Source: Clostridium pasteurianum BC1 (GTDB taxonomy: Bacteria > Bacillota > Clostridia > Clostridiales > Clostridiaceae). Taken from it: a stretch of DNA of 64,000 nt. Below are positions 18,577 to 28,516 of this stretch, one piece after another. Position 1 is the stretch's first letter. Each line of letters begins with the position of its first letter. The notes under the pieces were generated by a model that saw only the letters and a program-made list of their open reading frames with translations, did not search any database and was not told the origin of the DNA. Both the position numbers and the translations under genes were made by a program. Where the stretch lies: positions 4,753,925-4,817,924 of the forward strand of contig NC_021182.1 in assembly GCF_000389635.1 (NCBI RefSeq). Reading direction: 5' to 3'.

Positions 18577-20041
18577 GTGCTCCACCTCCAAGAAAAGTAA
18601 ATGGATCCTGCTCCAGCCACCATTTTGTATAAGGCATACTGCTGTGCTTTGCAAGATTAGTTACAAACTCTTTATTATCTATAGTCTCAGCAATTCTTCC
18701 TGCATAGTTAAGTACTCCCTGGTATCCAAAACCAAATTGCTCATCCCCAATAAGCAGTGTAGGTATGCCTAATTTTGCTCCCCATAAAGTCATACCACCA
18801 TGTCTTGCAATCATAATATCCGGTCTTACTCTATTAAGTATGTTAACCAATTCATAAGACTGTTTATTACATACATTATAATTTTTTATATCACCATAAT
18901 TCTTAACATCTTGAGCTAAAGCATCGGAAGCTTTATCCCCATTATCATATATTGGATCATGATGGAAAATAGCTGCTCCCTGAACTTCCAGCCCCAATTC
19001 TCTAAGCAGTGCAATTATAGCATGCCCGTGGGCAGCCCCTGCTGTAAGATAGGCAGTTTTACCCTTAAGTAATTCTCTATATTCGTTGAGTTTAGGTATT
19101 ACTCTTTCATGCTCTTCTTTTATAATTTCTTCTATTTCTTTTTCCCTATTAAGAACCTTCCCAAGCTCTCTTAACCATTGATCTGTACCAGCTATTCCAT
19201 AGGCAGGTGGTGATTTTATTTCCGGAACACCATATACCTGTTCTAGCGCTGCTCCCATATAAGTTCCAAGTGTTGAACATACCTGAATAGTTGCTGCTGC
19301 CTCTGATATATATTCTAAATCTGCAACTGTTGAAAAAGGTACAATATATTGAGCCTCATAACCTATTCTATTGAGAATATCGTCAAAAATATGACTGCCC
19401 CAAAAATTTATAATATTTACTTTGTTAGTCTTTTTTCTTGGTGGCTTAACTATCTTTCTCACTATTGTATGATAAGCTGCATCAAAACCTGAAGTCCATA
19501 TTTTTGATCTGAAGCCTTCACAAAAGCATGCAACTACTGGAATCCCAAGTTCTTTAGATAATTCTTCAGTTTCAGTCTCCACATCTTCCCCTATTATTCC
19601 AGTAGCACAGGAAGTTGTAACAAATATAGCATTAGGTTTTGCCCTTTTGTAAGCTTCTCTTACTGTAGTTTTAAGCTTTTCCCCTGCTCCAAAAACAGTA
19701 TCCTTCTCTTCTATATTGGTATTAAAATATCTTCCATTTGTTGAAGGCAAATCTCTTTGCATCTGTCCTACTCTATATACAAAATTAAAACCAAAGAAAT
19801 CCCCTGCACAACCTACTGGTGCATGATTTACCATAGCCGCATCCTTTATCATGGAGAGCTGGCAAAAAGCTTGCCCTGAACTACATCCCATACACTGGCT
19901 AAAACTTCTTGAAGAATCCTTAAGCTTTCCAGCCTGAGAACATCTAACAAGTTCATCAGCGCTGCCATTAAAACCAGTAATAGAGCCAAGACGTTTTTCA
20001 CGAACTTCAACTTCAGGAATTTTTAAATTTATTTTCCCCAT
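18560..20041 (-). CDS. Nitrogenase component-1-like protein, NifD/NifE-type subunit
   Basis: 493 residues. Cys53 (CMGCSSG), Cys78 (HAPVGCAGDFFG) and Cys145 (TTSCATGIIGEDVE) match the spacing of NifD Cys62/88/154, so the interface cluster site is intact. A cysteine at 255 (IQVCSTLGTYM) aligns with the FeMo-cofactor ligand Cys275, but the region where NifD has the cofactor His442 reads GDEQFGFGYQG with no His, so a canonical FeMo-cofactor site is unlikely. It is first in a two-gene operon. AGGGGG precedes ATG 20041. No nifH-like, nifB or cofactor genes are within the window. Confidence 0.85.
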   Translation of the reverse strand: MGKINLKIPEVEVREKRLGSITGFNGSADELVRCSQAGKLKDSSRSFSQCMGCSSGQAFCQLSMIKDAAMVNHAPVGCAGDFFGFNFVYRVGQMQRDLPSTNGRYFNTNIEEKDTVFGAGEKLKTTVREAYKRAKPNAIFVTTSCATGIIGEDVETETEELSKELGIPVVACFCEGFRSKIWTSGFDAAYHTIVRKIVKPPRKKTNKVNIINFWGSHIFDDILNRIGYEAQYIVPFSTVADLEYISEAAATIQVCSTLGTYMGAALEQVYGVPEIKSPPAYGIAGTDQWLRELGKVLNREKEIEEIIKEEHERVIPKLNEYRELLKGKTAYLTAGAAHGHAIIALLRELGLEVQGAAIFHHDPIYDNGDKASDALAQDVKNYGDIKNYNVCNKQSYELVNILNRVRPDIMIARHGGMTLWGAKLGIPTLLIGDEQFGFGYQGVLNYAGRIAETIDNKEFVTNLAKHSSMPYTKWWLEQDPFTFLGGGAHVKNY

Positions 20042-20185
20042 TTATGATTCCCCCTCATTTCATAATAAGCAATGAACACTTTAGCTCATTATTTAATTAT
20101 AATGTTTCTAATTATATTCCTACTTAGCCAGTCATTAAAGCCTTTAGGAAAGATAATGAACTAATGTTCTTAAAAGTGTAAAAAA

Positions 20186-20213
20186 GGGTATACTTCGCCC
20201 AAGAAGTATACCC
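20186..20213 (-). terminator. Terminator of the GPH symporter gene
   Basis: Perfect 11-bp stem (GGGTATACTTC and complement) with a 6-nt loop, followed on the minus strand by TTTTT. It ends the transcript from the gene upstream (20389-21768). The remainder of 20042-20388 holds only the upstream region of the nitrogenase-like operon. Confidence 0.88.
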
Positions 20214-20388
20214 TCTGGTTTTTCCAGTCAGATATATCAATAAATGTATATTATACATCATTCCTATTTGTTTAATTGGTTATCATTAATATATATTAAA
20301 TTTCTATGTTTGTCAACTATTTCTTAATATAATCCCAAGGTAAACGCATGAAATTCATATTTTCTTGCTTTACAGATGAACTATGTTT

Positions 20389-21768
20389 TTACTTTATTAC
20401 AAGATTTACAGATGAACTACTTTTTATTTGTAATTCAACTAGGATTTTTTTGTACTTTTCATCTGTTAAGTTATATAAGAATGCAAATATAAAGAAAGAT
20501 AAACCTACAACAATAGTTGGATATAAGAACATCAATCCTTTCATTCCTGCTAATGTTCTTGCTGATTGTCTAACATTTGGGGCATATCCTACTAATGTTA
20601 ATACTATACCAGGAATAAATCCAGCTAATGCCTGAGCTACTTTTCTAAAGAAGCTATAAGTAGAATAAATAATTCCCTCTGTTCTTTCACCCGTCTTCCA
20701 TTCACCGTATTCAATAGCATCTGATATAAATGCCCAATTTAAGGTATTTGTAAAGCTTATTCCAAAATAAGCAATGCCTGATATAATCATAAATTCAGTT
20801 AAGTTTGTTGGAAGTATATAGTTTGCTACATCTCCAACTATCGATATGGCACAACCAATTAAATAAGTTGTTTTTCTTCCAAATTTCTTTACAACTAAAG
20901 GAACGATTACAATAGCAATAAGAGAAAAACCGATATTCACAAAATTTAGAATAGCTGTTAACTTTATATTACCAAAGTAATATTGACAATAATATACCAC
21001 CATTGCCCCTTTTAGATTACCAGCTGATATTGTTAATAAACTCATTAGATTTAAAACCATTAGTGGTCTATTTGATAAAAGTGATTTAAATATCTTACTC
21101 AAAGATTCCTTTTTCTGTTTTCTATTTTTAACCAATACATGTTCACTTGTATTTTTATAACAAAAAATATGACATAGCACCCCAAAGCATGACATTAATC
21201 CAACAATTACTGGATAACCCATTTTAGAATCAGAAAATTTTAGAACCAAAGGTATTACAGCTACTCCTGTTACTAATGCACCTACAGAAGCAAAACCATT
21301 CCTAAAAGAAGCTAGTTGAGTTCTTTCATTAGAATCTTGAGTTATAGCAGAGGCTAATGAACCATATGGAATGTTTATAAAAGAATATGCCAAGCCAAAT
21401 ATCATGTATGTTAGATAAGCATAAGCAATTTTACCTTCATATGATATATTTGGAGCTAAAAATGATAGAACAGTGGCAATTGCAAGAGGTATAGTACCAA
21501 ATAAAATGAATGGCCTAAATTTTCCTCTCTTTCCAACTTTTTTTCTTGAATCTATAATAGTTCCAACACTTGTATCTGCAAAAGCGTCAAATATTTTTGA
21601 TATTAAAAAAACACATCCCCCAGCAGCCCCCGAAATTTTAAGTACATCAGTATAAAATTTCAGAAGATATGCCTGACCTAAATCAAACATAAAATTATTT
21701 CCTAAGTCACCCATTCCGTAAGCAATTTTTTCTCTTAAATTTAATTTATTTTTTTGTTTATTTTCCAT
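20389..21768 (-). CDS. GPH-family sugar:cation symporter (YjmB-like, uronide)
   Basis: 459 residues, twelve predicted membrane helices, with the GPH signatures NLREKIAYGMGDLGNNF at the N-terminus, DAFADTSVGTIIDSR, GKRGKFRPFILFG and EYGEWKTGERTEGIIYS. It sits with glucuronate genes, as YjmB does in the Bacillus subtilis hexuronate locus, so glucuronide or glucuronate uptake is the likely job. ATG 21768 has GGAAG upstream; longer in-frame starts add an unlikely polar segment. A cre-like site lies 300 bp upstream. The C-terminal coding end has a duplicated ACAGATGAACTA on the plus strand. Confidence 0.88.
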   Translation of the reverse strand: MENKQKNKLNLREKIAYGMGDLGNNFMFDLGQAYLLKFYTDVLKISGAAGGCVFLISKIFDAFADTSVGTIIDSRKKVGKRGKFRPFILFGTIPLAIATVLSFLAPNISYEGKIAYAYLTYMIFGLAYSFINIPYGSLASAITQDSNERTQLASFRNGFASVGALVTGVAVIPLVLKFSDSKMGYPVIVGLMSCFGVLCHIFCYKNTSEHVLVKNRKQKKESLSKIFKSLLSNRPLMVLNLMSLLTISAGNLKGAMVVYYCQYYFGNIKLTAILNFVNIGFSLIAIVIVPLVVKKFGRKTTYLIGCAISIVGDVANYILPTNLTEFMIISGIAYFGISFTNTLNWAFISDAIEYGEWKTGERTEGIIYSTYSFFRKVAQALAGFIPGIVLTLVGYAPNVRQSARTLAGMKGLMFLYPTIVVGLSFFIFAFLYNLTDEKYKKILVELQIKSSSSVNLVIK

Positions 21769-22067
21769 GCTATGTCTTCCTTTCTTTTTTATAACAAACA
21801 ATTCAATAACATATATTATATTATTTGTTATTTTTTTACATTTAATTGAATGTCTAATTAAGCCATCATAAATGACAGCATTGTCTTCAGGTGATTTTTT
21901 CCAAAAATAAATCCTTAGCATACTTTAACTGCTTATTAAGTATTTTTATATTTAAATTTATAGTAAATAGTGAAATTATTACACACAAGATTTGCTAATA
22001 CAGTTTAGAATCAAAGATTATACATTTATAAGGATGAGGAACTAAATCAAAGTTCTAATAAAGATTT

Positions 22068-22082
22068 TGGGAAACGTTTACT
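22068..22082. promoter_or_regulatory. cre-like (CcpA) site upstream of the symporter gene
   Basis: TGGGAAACGTTTACT matches the catabolite-responsive consensus WTGNAANCGNWNNCW with one mismatch. It lies in the 563-bp gap between the SDR and symporter genes, suggesting a separate glucose-repressed promoter. The rest of 21769-22331 shows no gene. Confidence 0.5.
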
Positions 22083-22331
22083 TTAATAATATTAAAAACC
22101 TTTTAAATAAATGCAAATATCGCCTTTTGAGTAAAATATTTTACATAATTTATCTTTCTTCTCTGGCAAGTTTATTTTTTACTATCATACTATTAATAAT
22201 TTTCCACTTAATTCATCAGTGATGCAATTATTGATAAATATCTACTATATTAACAATAATATGTGTTTAATAATATAATCAAAATAACTTAACCAGAGAA
22301 AAACAAATCATTCATATGCTATTAATATTTG

Positions 22332-23192
22332 CTAGACACCAGAATAAGCGGAAAATCCACCATCAACTGGAACAACTACTCCATTCACAAATCCTGAAGC
22401 CTTGCTATCCACAAGCCAAAGAAGTGTTCCAATTAGCTCTTCACATTCTCCAAAACGTCTCATTGGAGTTGCATTTAATATCTTATTTGATCTTTCAGTA
22501 TAGCTTCCATCATCATTCATAAGTAATGCTCTATTTTGATTTGTTACGAAAAATCCTGGTGCTATTGCATTTACTCTCACATCTACTCTTGAAAGATGTA
22601 CCGCTAACCATTGAGTAAAGTTTGAAACAGCTGCTTTTGCCCCACTGTAGGCTGGAATTTTTGTTAATGGTGTAAATGCATTCATTGAAGATATATTGAT
22701 TATAACTGCATCCTTTTTGTCTACCATATCTTTTACAAAGGTTTGGCTGGGGAGCAGCGTTCCAAGAAAGTTCAAATTGAAGACAAATTCTATTCCTTTA
22801 GGATCTAGATCAAAGAAAGTTATTACATCATCATCATTATTGTTTTCTATATCCTCTTGGAATAAATATTCTTTTGTAGTAGTTCCCTTTGGGTGATTTC
22901 CACCTGCACCATTTATTAAGATGTCACAAGAACCTAATTTTTCATTTATTTTTTCTTTAGCATTTCTAAGACTTAATACATCCAGTACGTTAGCTTCAAC
23001 ACCAATTGCATAGCCTCCAGCTGCATTTATCTCTTCTGCAACTAAATCTGCACTCTTTTTATTTAAATCAAGTACTGCTATTTTAGCTCCACATCTAGCT
23101 AGTGCCTTTGCAAAAGAACTGCAAAGTACTCCTCCAGCACCAGTGATTACCGATACTTTATTTTTTAAATCTATTTCAAATGGTAATTCCAT
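22332..23192 (-). CDS. uxuB: SDR-family fructuronate reductase / D-mannonate oxidoreductase (YjmF-type)
   Basis: 286 residues of a classical short-chain dehydrogenase: cofactor loop TGAGGVLCSSFA (about 17-28), NGAGG, catalytic Ser of NISSMNAF, YSGAK (Tyr-x-x-x-Lys) and the C-terminal GFVNGVVVPVDGGFS. Its place between uxuA and the symporter points to reduction of fructuronate to mannonate, as for the SDR-type UxuB of Bacillus; the sequence alone would allow other sugar-acid substrates. ATG 23192 follows GGGAGG by 8 nt and lies 22 nt after the uxuA stop. Confidence 0.85.
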   Translation of the reverse strand: MELPFEIDLKNKVSVITGAGGVLCSSFAKALARCGAKIAVLDLNKKSADLVAEEINAAGGYAIGVEANVLDVLSLRNAKEKINEKLGSCDILINGAGGNHPKGTTTKEYLFQEDIENNNDDDVITFFDLDPKGIEFVFNLNFLGTLLPSQTFVKDMVDKKDAVIINISSMNAFTPLTKIPAYSGAKAAVSNFTQWLAVHLSRVDVRVNAIAPGFFVTNQNRALLMNDDGSYTERSNKILNATPMRRFGECEELIGTLLWLVDSKASGFVNGVVVPVDGGFSAYSGV

Positions 23193-23214
23193 AGTTCATT
23201 CCTCCCATTTACTA

Positions 23215-24258
23215 CTAATTTGACTTTTCTAAAGTCTCCCATATTCCATTTAGATAAGCTGCTCCTAAGGCTCTGTCATAAAGTCCATATCCAGGTCTTC
23301 CTGTTTCTCCCCAAATCATTCTTCCATGATCTGGTCTTATTGGTCCATTAAAGTCTATATCATGATAAGCTTTCATGATTTCAACCATATCTAATGAACC
23401 ATCTGCACTTTTATGTGAGGATTCTTCAAAACACTTTTCTCCTGTTATTTTTATGTTTCTACAGTGTCCAAAATGAATTCTACCCTTTTTACCAAAATAA
23501 CGTATTATTTCAGGTACATCGTTGTTTGGATCCACACCTAAAGATCCTGAGCATAGGGCTATACCATTATTGGGACTGTCAACTAAATTAATGAATCTTT
23601 CAAGATTTTCTTTATTGGCTATTATTCTTGGTAATCCAAAAATTGACCAAGGTGGATCATCTGGATGTATTGCCATTTTAATACCAACCTCGTCAGCTAC
23701 AGCAATTACATGTTGTAGAAAATATTTTAAATTGTTCCATAAATCTTCTTCAGTTACACTTTTGTATTGTGCTAATAAATCTTTCATTCCTTCTTTTGTA
23801 TAGCTTGAATCCCAACCTGGCAGTGATAACTCTCCAGTCAGCGGATCCATCTTTAAAACAGTTTCATGTTTATATATTAGTGCATTTGAACCATCTGGCA
23901 GTTCATGATCTAACTCGGATCTTGTCCAGTCAAACACCGGCATAAAATTATAGCAAACTACTTTTATCCCTGCTTCAGCTAGGTTTCTTAATGTTTCACA
24001 GTAGTTAGCTATATATCTGTCTCTTGTTGGAAGTCCCAGCTTTATATCCTCATGCACTGGAACACTTTCTATAACCAAAAGCTCTAATCCATAAGCTTCA
24101 ATTTCGTCTTTCAAATCCATTATCTTTTCCAATGACCATACTTCGCCTACGGTCACATCATAAATCGCTGATACAATACCTGATACACCTGGTATTTGTT
24201 TTATCTGTTCCAGGGTAACCTTATCATCATCCCCATACCATCTAAAGGTCATATTCAT
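23215..24258 (-). CDS. uxuA: Mannonate dehydratase
   Basis: 347 residues. [29 protein letters not shown] is the typical UxuA start, and [23 protein letters not shown]-like LCSGSLG, HFGHCRN and [11 protein letters not shown] supply the metal-binding His, Cys and Asp residues of this TIM-barrel enzyme. It converts D-mannonate to 2-keto-3-deoxy-D-gluconate in glucuronate breakdown. GGGGG precedes ATG 24258. It sits between uxaC and the SDR gene in the same orientation. Confidence 0.95.
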   Translation of the reverse strand: MNMTFRWYGDDDKVTLEQIKQIPGVSGIVSAIYDVTVGEVWSLEKIMDLKDEIEAYGLELLVIESVPVHEDIKLGLPTRDRYIANYCETLRNLAEAGIKVVCYNFMPVFDWTRSELDHELPDGSNALIYKHETVLKMDPLTGELSLPGWDSSYTKEGMKDLLAQYKSVTEEDLWNNLKYFLQHVIAVADEVGIKMAIHPDDPPWSIFGLPRIIANKENLERFINLVDSPNNGIALCSGSLGVDPNNDVPEIIRYFGKKGRIHFGHCRNIKITGEKCFEESSHKSADGSLDMVEIMKAYHDIDFNGPIRPDHGRMIWGETGRPGYGLYDRALGAAYLNGIWETLEKSN

Positions 24259-24277
24259 AATTTTCCCCCTTCTCTCT

Positions 24278-25684
24278 TTAAAATTCTATTGAAAAATAGT
24301 TCTTAGCATTATTAAAGCTTATATCTTGAACAATTTTCCCTAATAAGTCTATATCATATGGAAATTCCCCGTTTTCAACCCATTCACCTATAAAATTGCA
24401 AAGTATTCTCCTAAAATACTCATGCCTTGTGTAGGAAAGAAAACTTCTGGAGTCAGTTAACATGCCTATAAATTTACTTAAAAGTCCACAATTAGCCAGT
24501 GCCTTCATTTGTTCTATCATTCCATCTCTATTGTCGTTATACCACCAACCAGAACCAAACTGTATCTTTCCTGGTATACCACTTCCTTGAAAATTACCAA
24601 GCATACTTGCTATAACATAATTGTCTTTTGGGTTTAAAGTATATAAAATAGACTTTGGAAGAGCATCTTCTTTTGCTAGAGAATCCAATAATCTTGAAAG
24701 TGGATATGCTATAACAGAATCATTTATAGAATCAAATCCAGTATCTCCGCCTAATTTACTAAACATTCTTGTATTGTTGTTTCTCATAGCTCCAATATGC
24801 AGCTGCATAGTCCATCCGAGTTCAGAATACTTTGTTCCAAGAAAATATAGAGTAAAGGTTTTATATTTGTTTTCTTCTTCTTTATCTATAATTTCTCCCT
24901 TTAATGCTTTTTCAAAAATAACCGCCGCTTCTTCTTTAGAGGTCTCTTCATATGGTACATAAGTTAAGGAATGATCTGAAATTCTGCAGCCTACAGCATG
25001 GAAAAATTGTATTCTATTTTCCAAGGCGCGAAGTAATTCATTATAATTTGTAATTGTTTGTCCACTTACCAACTCTAGCTTTTTAATCCAAGGTATATAA
25101 CCCTCTTTATTAATTTCCAATGAATTATCTGGTCTGAAGGCTGGAAGAACCTTTACATTAAAATCCTTATCTTCTTTCAATTTTTGATGATATTCAAGCG
25201 TATCTGTAGGATCATCTGTTGTACATATGACTTTAACATTTGATTTCACTATTAAATCTCTCGCACTAAAGCCCTCTCCTTGAATCAATATATTAGCTTT
25301 TTCCCAAATTTTTTCAGCTGTATTTTCATTTAAAACCTCATAAATATCAAAATATCTTTGAAGTTCTAAATGAGTCCAGTGATATAGAGGATTTCCTAAA
25401 GTCATTGGTACTGTTTTTGACCATGCTAAAAACTTTTCATAGTCGCCGGCATCTCCAGTAATATATTTTTCATCTATACCATTACTTCTCATAGCTCTCC
25501 ACTTGTAGTGATCACCGTATAACCAGCTTTCAGTTATATTTCTATATCTTTTATTCTCATAAATTTCTTTTGTACTTAAATGGCAGTGATAATCATAAAT
25601 CGGCATATTTTTAGCATAATCATTATAAAGCCTAACTGCCACTTTATTGGAAAGTAAAAAGTTTTCATCCATAAACTTTTTCAT
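24278..25684 (-). CDS. uxaC: Uronate (glucuronate) isomerase
   Basis: 468 residues, the full family length. The N-terminal [12 protein letters not shown] carries the metal-binding His-x-His of the amidohydrolase-like fold; [36 protein letters not shown] and [18 protein letters not shown] are UxaC hallmarks. It isomerises glucuronate to fructuronate (and galacturonate to tagaturonate). AAGGAG is 7 nt before ATG. It is followed after 19 nt by uxuA. Confidence 0.97.
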   Translation of the reverse strand: MKKFMDENFLLSNKVAVRLYNDYAKNMPIYDYHCHLSTKEIYENKRYRNITESWLYGDHYKWRAMRSNGIDEKYITGDAGDYEKFLAWSKTVPMTLGNPLYHWTHLELQRYFDIYEVLNENTAEKIWEKANILIQGEGFSARDLIVKSNVKVICTTDDPTDTLEYHQKLKEDKDFNVKVLPAFRPDNSLEINKEGYIPWIKKLELVSGQTITNYNELLRALENRIQFFHAVGCRISDHSLTYVPYEETSKEEAAVIFEKALKGEIIDKEEENKYKTFTLYFLGTKYSELGWTMQLHIGAMRNNNTRMFSKLGGDTGFDSINDSVIAYPLSRLLDSLAKEDALPKSILYTLNPKDNYVIASMLGNFQGSGIPGKIQFGSGWWYNDNRDGMIEQMKALANCGLLSKFIGMLTDSRSFLSYTRHEYFRRILCNFIGEWVENGEFPYDIDLLGKIVQDISFNNAKNYFSIEF

Positions 25685-25688
25685 TATA

Positions 25689-26720
25689 TTACTCCTTTAT
25701 GCTTACTGGTTTTCTATTATTATTAGACTCATAAATTGCAAGTATAATTTTCAACGGCTTTAATCCCTCATATCCATCAACACTTGGTCTTCTATTTTTT
25801 TCTATAGCTTCAATAACATCTAAAAATTGCAATATATGAGAGTAGTTACTTATATCTTTTGCAGAAGAACCTGCTATTATATTTCGCTCTTCGTCAGCTA
25901 CCTTTTTTTCAGATCCATCCTTGTATTTCCACAGTTTAACCTTATCATTTTCTATCACTATAGACGCCTTTTCTCCATAAATATCAAGCCTTGTAAACAG
26001 TCCTGGATATGCATTTGTATTGCCTTCTATCATTCCTAAACCACCGTTTTTAAATCTTACTGAAGCTACTGCTTCATCTTCTACTTCTATCCTCTCATGA
26101 CCAATAGATGTACAGGTTCCATATATTTCTTCTATAGGGCCCATAATATACTGTAAAAGGTCAATGTAATGAATTGATTGATTCATTAAGGCACCACCAC
26201 CATCTAACTCCCAGGTTCCTCTCCAATCACCACTATCATAATACTCCTGACTTCTGTACCATTTAGTATGACTGCCGCCAAAATATAGTTTCCCAAGATC
26301 TCCCTCATTTACTGCTTTTTTAAGTTCCATAATTCCCTTATCAAATCTATGTTGAGATATTACTGAAAGCTTTACCCCTACATCTTCGCAAGCTTTAATT
26401 AGATGAATTGCTTTCTCTTCAGTAACCTCAATAGGCTTTTCGCAAATTATATGCTTTTTAGCCTTTGCACATTTTATTCCACATTCTGCATGAAGTCCAC
26501 TTGGTGTACATATATTAACTATTTCTATATCCTGATCCTTAAGCATTTTATCAATATCTGTATAATAACTGCATTCATATTTTTCACCTAAAGTTTTAGC
26601 TTTATCTTCTATAACATCACATACTGCAGCCAGCTCTGCATTTTCAATATGACTGATACTCTCTGCATGCACATTTCCAATTACTCCACAGCCTATTATG
26701 GCAAATTTATGTTTTTTCAA
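25689..26720 (-). CDS. Gfo/Idh/MocA-family oxidoreductase
   Basis: 343 residues. N-terminal Rossmann loop FAIIGCGVIGNVHAE, the conserved CEKPIEV (catalytic Lys of EKP), and the C-terminal GGALMNQSIHYIDLLQYIMG are standard for the family. It acts with NAD(P) on a sugar or cyclitol; the operon position before uxaC suggests an uronide or its aglycone-derived sugar as substrate, but this is inference. The start is TTG 26720 with GAGGGAGAG upstream. The IS110 element lies immediately upstream and may separate it from its original promoter. Confidence 0.85.
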   Translation of the reverse strand: MKKHKFAIIGCGVIGNVHAESISHIENAELAAVCDVIEDKAKTLGEKYECSYYTDIDKMLKDQDIEIVNICTPSGLHAECGIKCAKAKKHIICEKPIEVTEEKAIHLIKACEDVGVKLSVISQHRFDKGIMELKKAVNEGDLGKLYFGGSHTKWYRSQEYYDSGDWRGTWELDGGGALMNQSIHYIDLLQYIMGPIEEIYGTCTSIGHERIEVEDEAVASVRFKNGGLGMIEGNTNAYPGLFTRLDIYGEKASIVIENDKVKLWKYKDGSEKKVADEERNIIAGSSAKDISNYSHILQFLDVIEAIEKNRRPSVDGYEGLKPLKIILAIYESNNNRKPVSIKE

Positions 26721-26944
26721 TTTTATCTCTCCCTCGTATAATAAGTTTATAGTCAGTTAAATAACTGTTATAGACTTATTTATTTTTTATATTTTGTATA
26801 GATTAAGAAAGCATCTCTATTTTTCTAATGGGGATTCTCCCAATTCAATATTGCTGATTCTTTAACTTTCAAATCTATACATTTTAACTTACTATTTATC
26901 AAAGGATTTCCTAATGCTAAAATAGTCCTTATGGAACTTTAGCA

Positions 26945-28501
26945 AAGGTTACTGCATTATCTCTCCTGCAAAACTTATTGTTATTGCCTAGAAAGCTTGC
27001 AGCCTGACCAAAGTATCATATTCTGCTTACACAAATGTTGCATATCCTTTCGTAGCCACCAGCAAGGTTTTTCGTCTGGATAAATGCTGATTACGCGAGG
27101 TTGCAGTCAGTACTTTGGATTAGGATAATTCCTTTCTAATTTCCTCATTATTTTTGAAAGGTGGTGATTTCATGAAGAAATTAGATTACTTATCAACTCT
27201 ATTTGTTGGTATCGATATTGGTGCGAGACAAAATGTTGTCTCTGCTATTAATTTTGATCAAGAATTCTTGATTAAAATGGAGCCTGTTCCTAATACACAA
27301 TTTGGTGCAGAACAATTAGAATCCATGCTTGTTAAAGTGTTAGAAAAGAACACTTTTAAAACTGTAATAATCGGCTTAGAATCTACTTCCTTTTACGGAG
27401 TACATATTGCCAATTTTTTATCTTCAAGTGAAAGACTTATGCCTTACAAGCCTTATGTTTACTGCTTAAACCCTAAGGAAGTTGCTAACTACAAAGATTC
27501 CTTCAATTCTCTTGATAAAAATGACAGCATTGACTCTTTTGTTATTGCTGATTTTGCAAGAGTTGGCAGAATTCATACTGAACCCTGGCGGGGTTCTCAA
27601 TATCTTGCTCTGCAAAGACTTACAAGACACAGGCTTCATATTGTTGAATGCTTAACCAGGGAAAAGACTTACATGTTATCCAATGTATTTCTCAAGTTTA
27701 GTGGATTTGCTTTGTTACAAGGTGATGATCATCCTTTTTCTGATAAATATGGTGCTACTGCGTCATCTATATTGACAGATTTTCTTTCTTCTGAAGATAT
27801 TGCAAATACTTCAATTGAAGATCTTGTTGACTTCGTCAATAAAAAAAGTCGCAAGCGGATTTCCAATCCACAGATGACTGCTGAAATTCTGCAGCAGGCT
27901 GCACGTAATTCATACCGCCTTGATAAATGTTTGTATGAGCCTTTAACAACCTCAATTGCCTGCTCTTTTAATTGTATTCAGGCTTTTGAGAAAGAACTTA
28001 AAGCTATTAACAAGGCTATTGAAAAAGCAGTTATGGGAATGAACCCCGTGGAATACCAAATTTTAATGTCAATACCTGGGTTCGGTCCTGTTTACTCTAG
28101 TGGTATTCTTTCAGAATTAGGTAGTGTTCATGCTTTCCCTAATAACAATGCCATTGCTAAATACGCTGGCATCGTATGGAAGGAAAATCAATCTGGTGGC
28201 TTTAAGGCTGAAAACACACCAATGAACAAAGCAGGCAACCGTTATTTGCGCTATTATCTGATAGAAGCTGCTGGAAGTATCGTAAGATATATTCCTGAAT
28301 ATCAAGAATTCTATCAGAAGAAATTTGCTGAAGTAACTACACATCAGCATAAACGAGCACTCGCACTAACATCTCGTAAATTGATTCGTTTGATTTTTGG
28401 ATTGCTGGCTAAAAATCAACTCTACTCTTCAAATAGGGTAGATAAATAAATAGTTTTTACGAACATACGTTCTGAGTTTGACGTATGCTTGTTAAGGTTA
28501 C
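26945..28501 (+). mobile_element. IS110-family insertion sequence
   Basis: An intact transposase gene flanked by about 220 bp of non-coding DNA on the left and 50 bp on the right. AAGGTTAC occurs at both proposed ends (26945-26952 and 28494-28501), giving a length of about 1.55 kb, normal for IS110. The right part contains a small hairpin (ACATACGT...ACGTATG). The exact boundaries are a guess because this family lacks terminal inverted repeats. Confidence 0.7.
27172..28449 (+). CDS. IS110-family transposase
   Basis: 425 residues. The N-terminal DEDD domain begins FVGIDIGARQNVVSAI and includes IIGLESTSFYG; the C-terminal Transposase_20 domain has LMSIPGFGPVYSSGILSELG, AKYAGIVWKE and NKAGNRYLRYYLIEAAG, containing the catalytic serine region. 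The frame is complete, so the element may still move. ATG 27172 follows AAGGTGGTGATT; an earlier in-frame ATG at 27154 lies within the SD region. Orientation is opposite to the uronate operon. Confidence 0.93.
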   Translation: MKKLDYLSTLFVGIDIGARQNVVSAINFDQEFLIKMEPVPNTQFGAEQLESMLVKVLEKNTFKTVIIGLESTSFYGVHIANFLSSSERLMPYKPYVYCLNPKEVANYKDSFNSLDKNDSIDSFVIADFARVGRIHTEPWRGSQYLALQRLTRHRLHIVECLTREKTYMLSNVFLKFSGFALLQGDDHPFSDKYGATASSILTDFLSSEDIANTSIEDLVDFVNKKSRKRISNPQMTAEILQQAARNSYRLDKCLYEPLTTSIACSFNCIQAFEKELKAINKAIEKAVMGMNPVEYQILMSIPGFGPVYSSGILSELGSVHAFPNNNAIAKYAGIVWKENQSGGFKAENTPMNKAGNRYLRYYLIEAAGSIVRYIPEYQEFYQKKFAEVTTHQHKRALALTSRKLIRLIFGLLAKNQLYSSNRVDK

Positions 28502-28516
28502 CATTTTTTTCCAAAA

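Noticed and set aside
18560-20041. Possible canonical nifD
   Set aside because: No His at the cofactor-ligand position, and no nifH, nifB or other nif genes beside it; called only nitrogenase-like.
20348-20635. Plus-strand ORF opposite the end of the GPH symporter gene
   Set aside because: Shadow of a well-supported membrane protein gene; hydrophobic reading comes from the antisense of helices.
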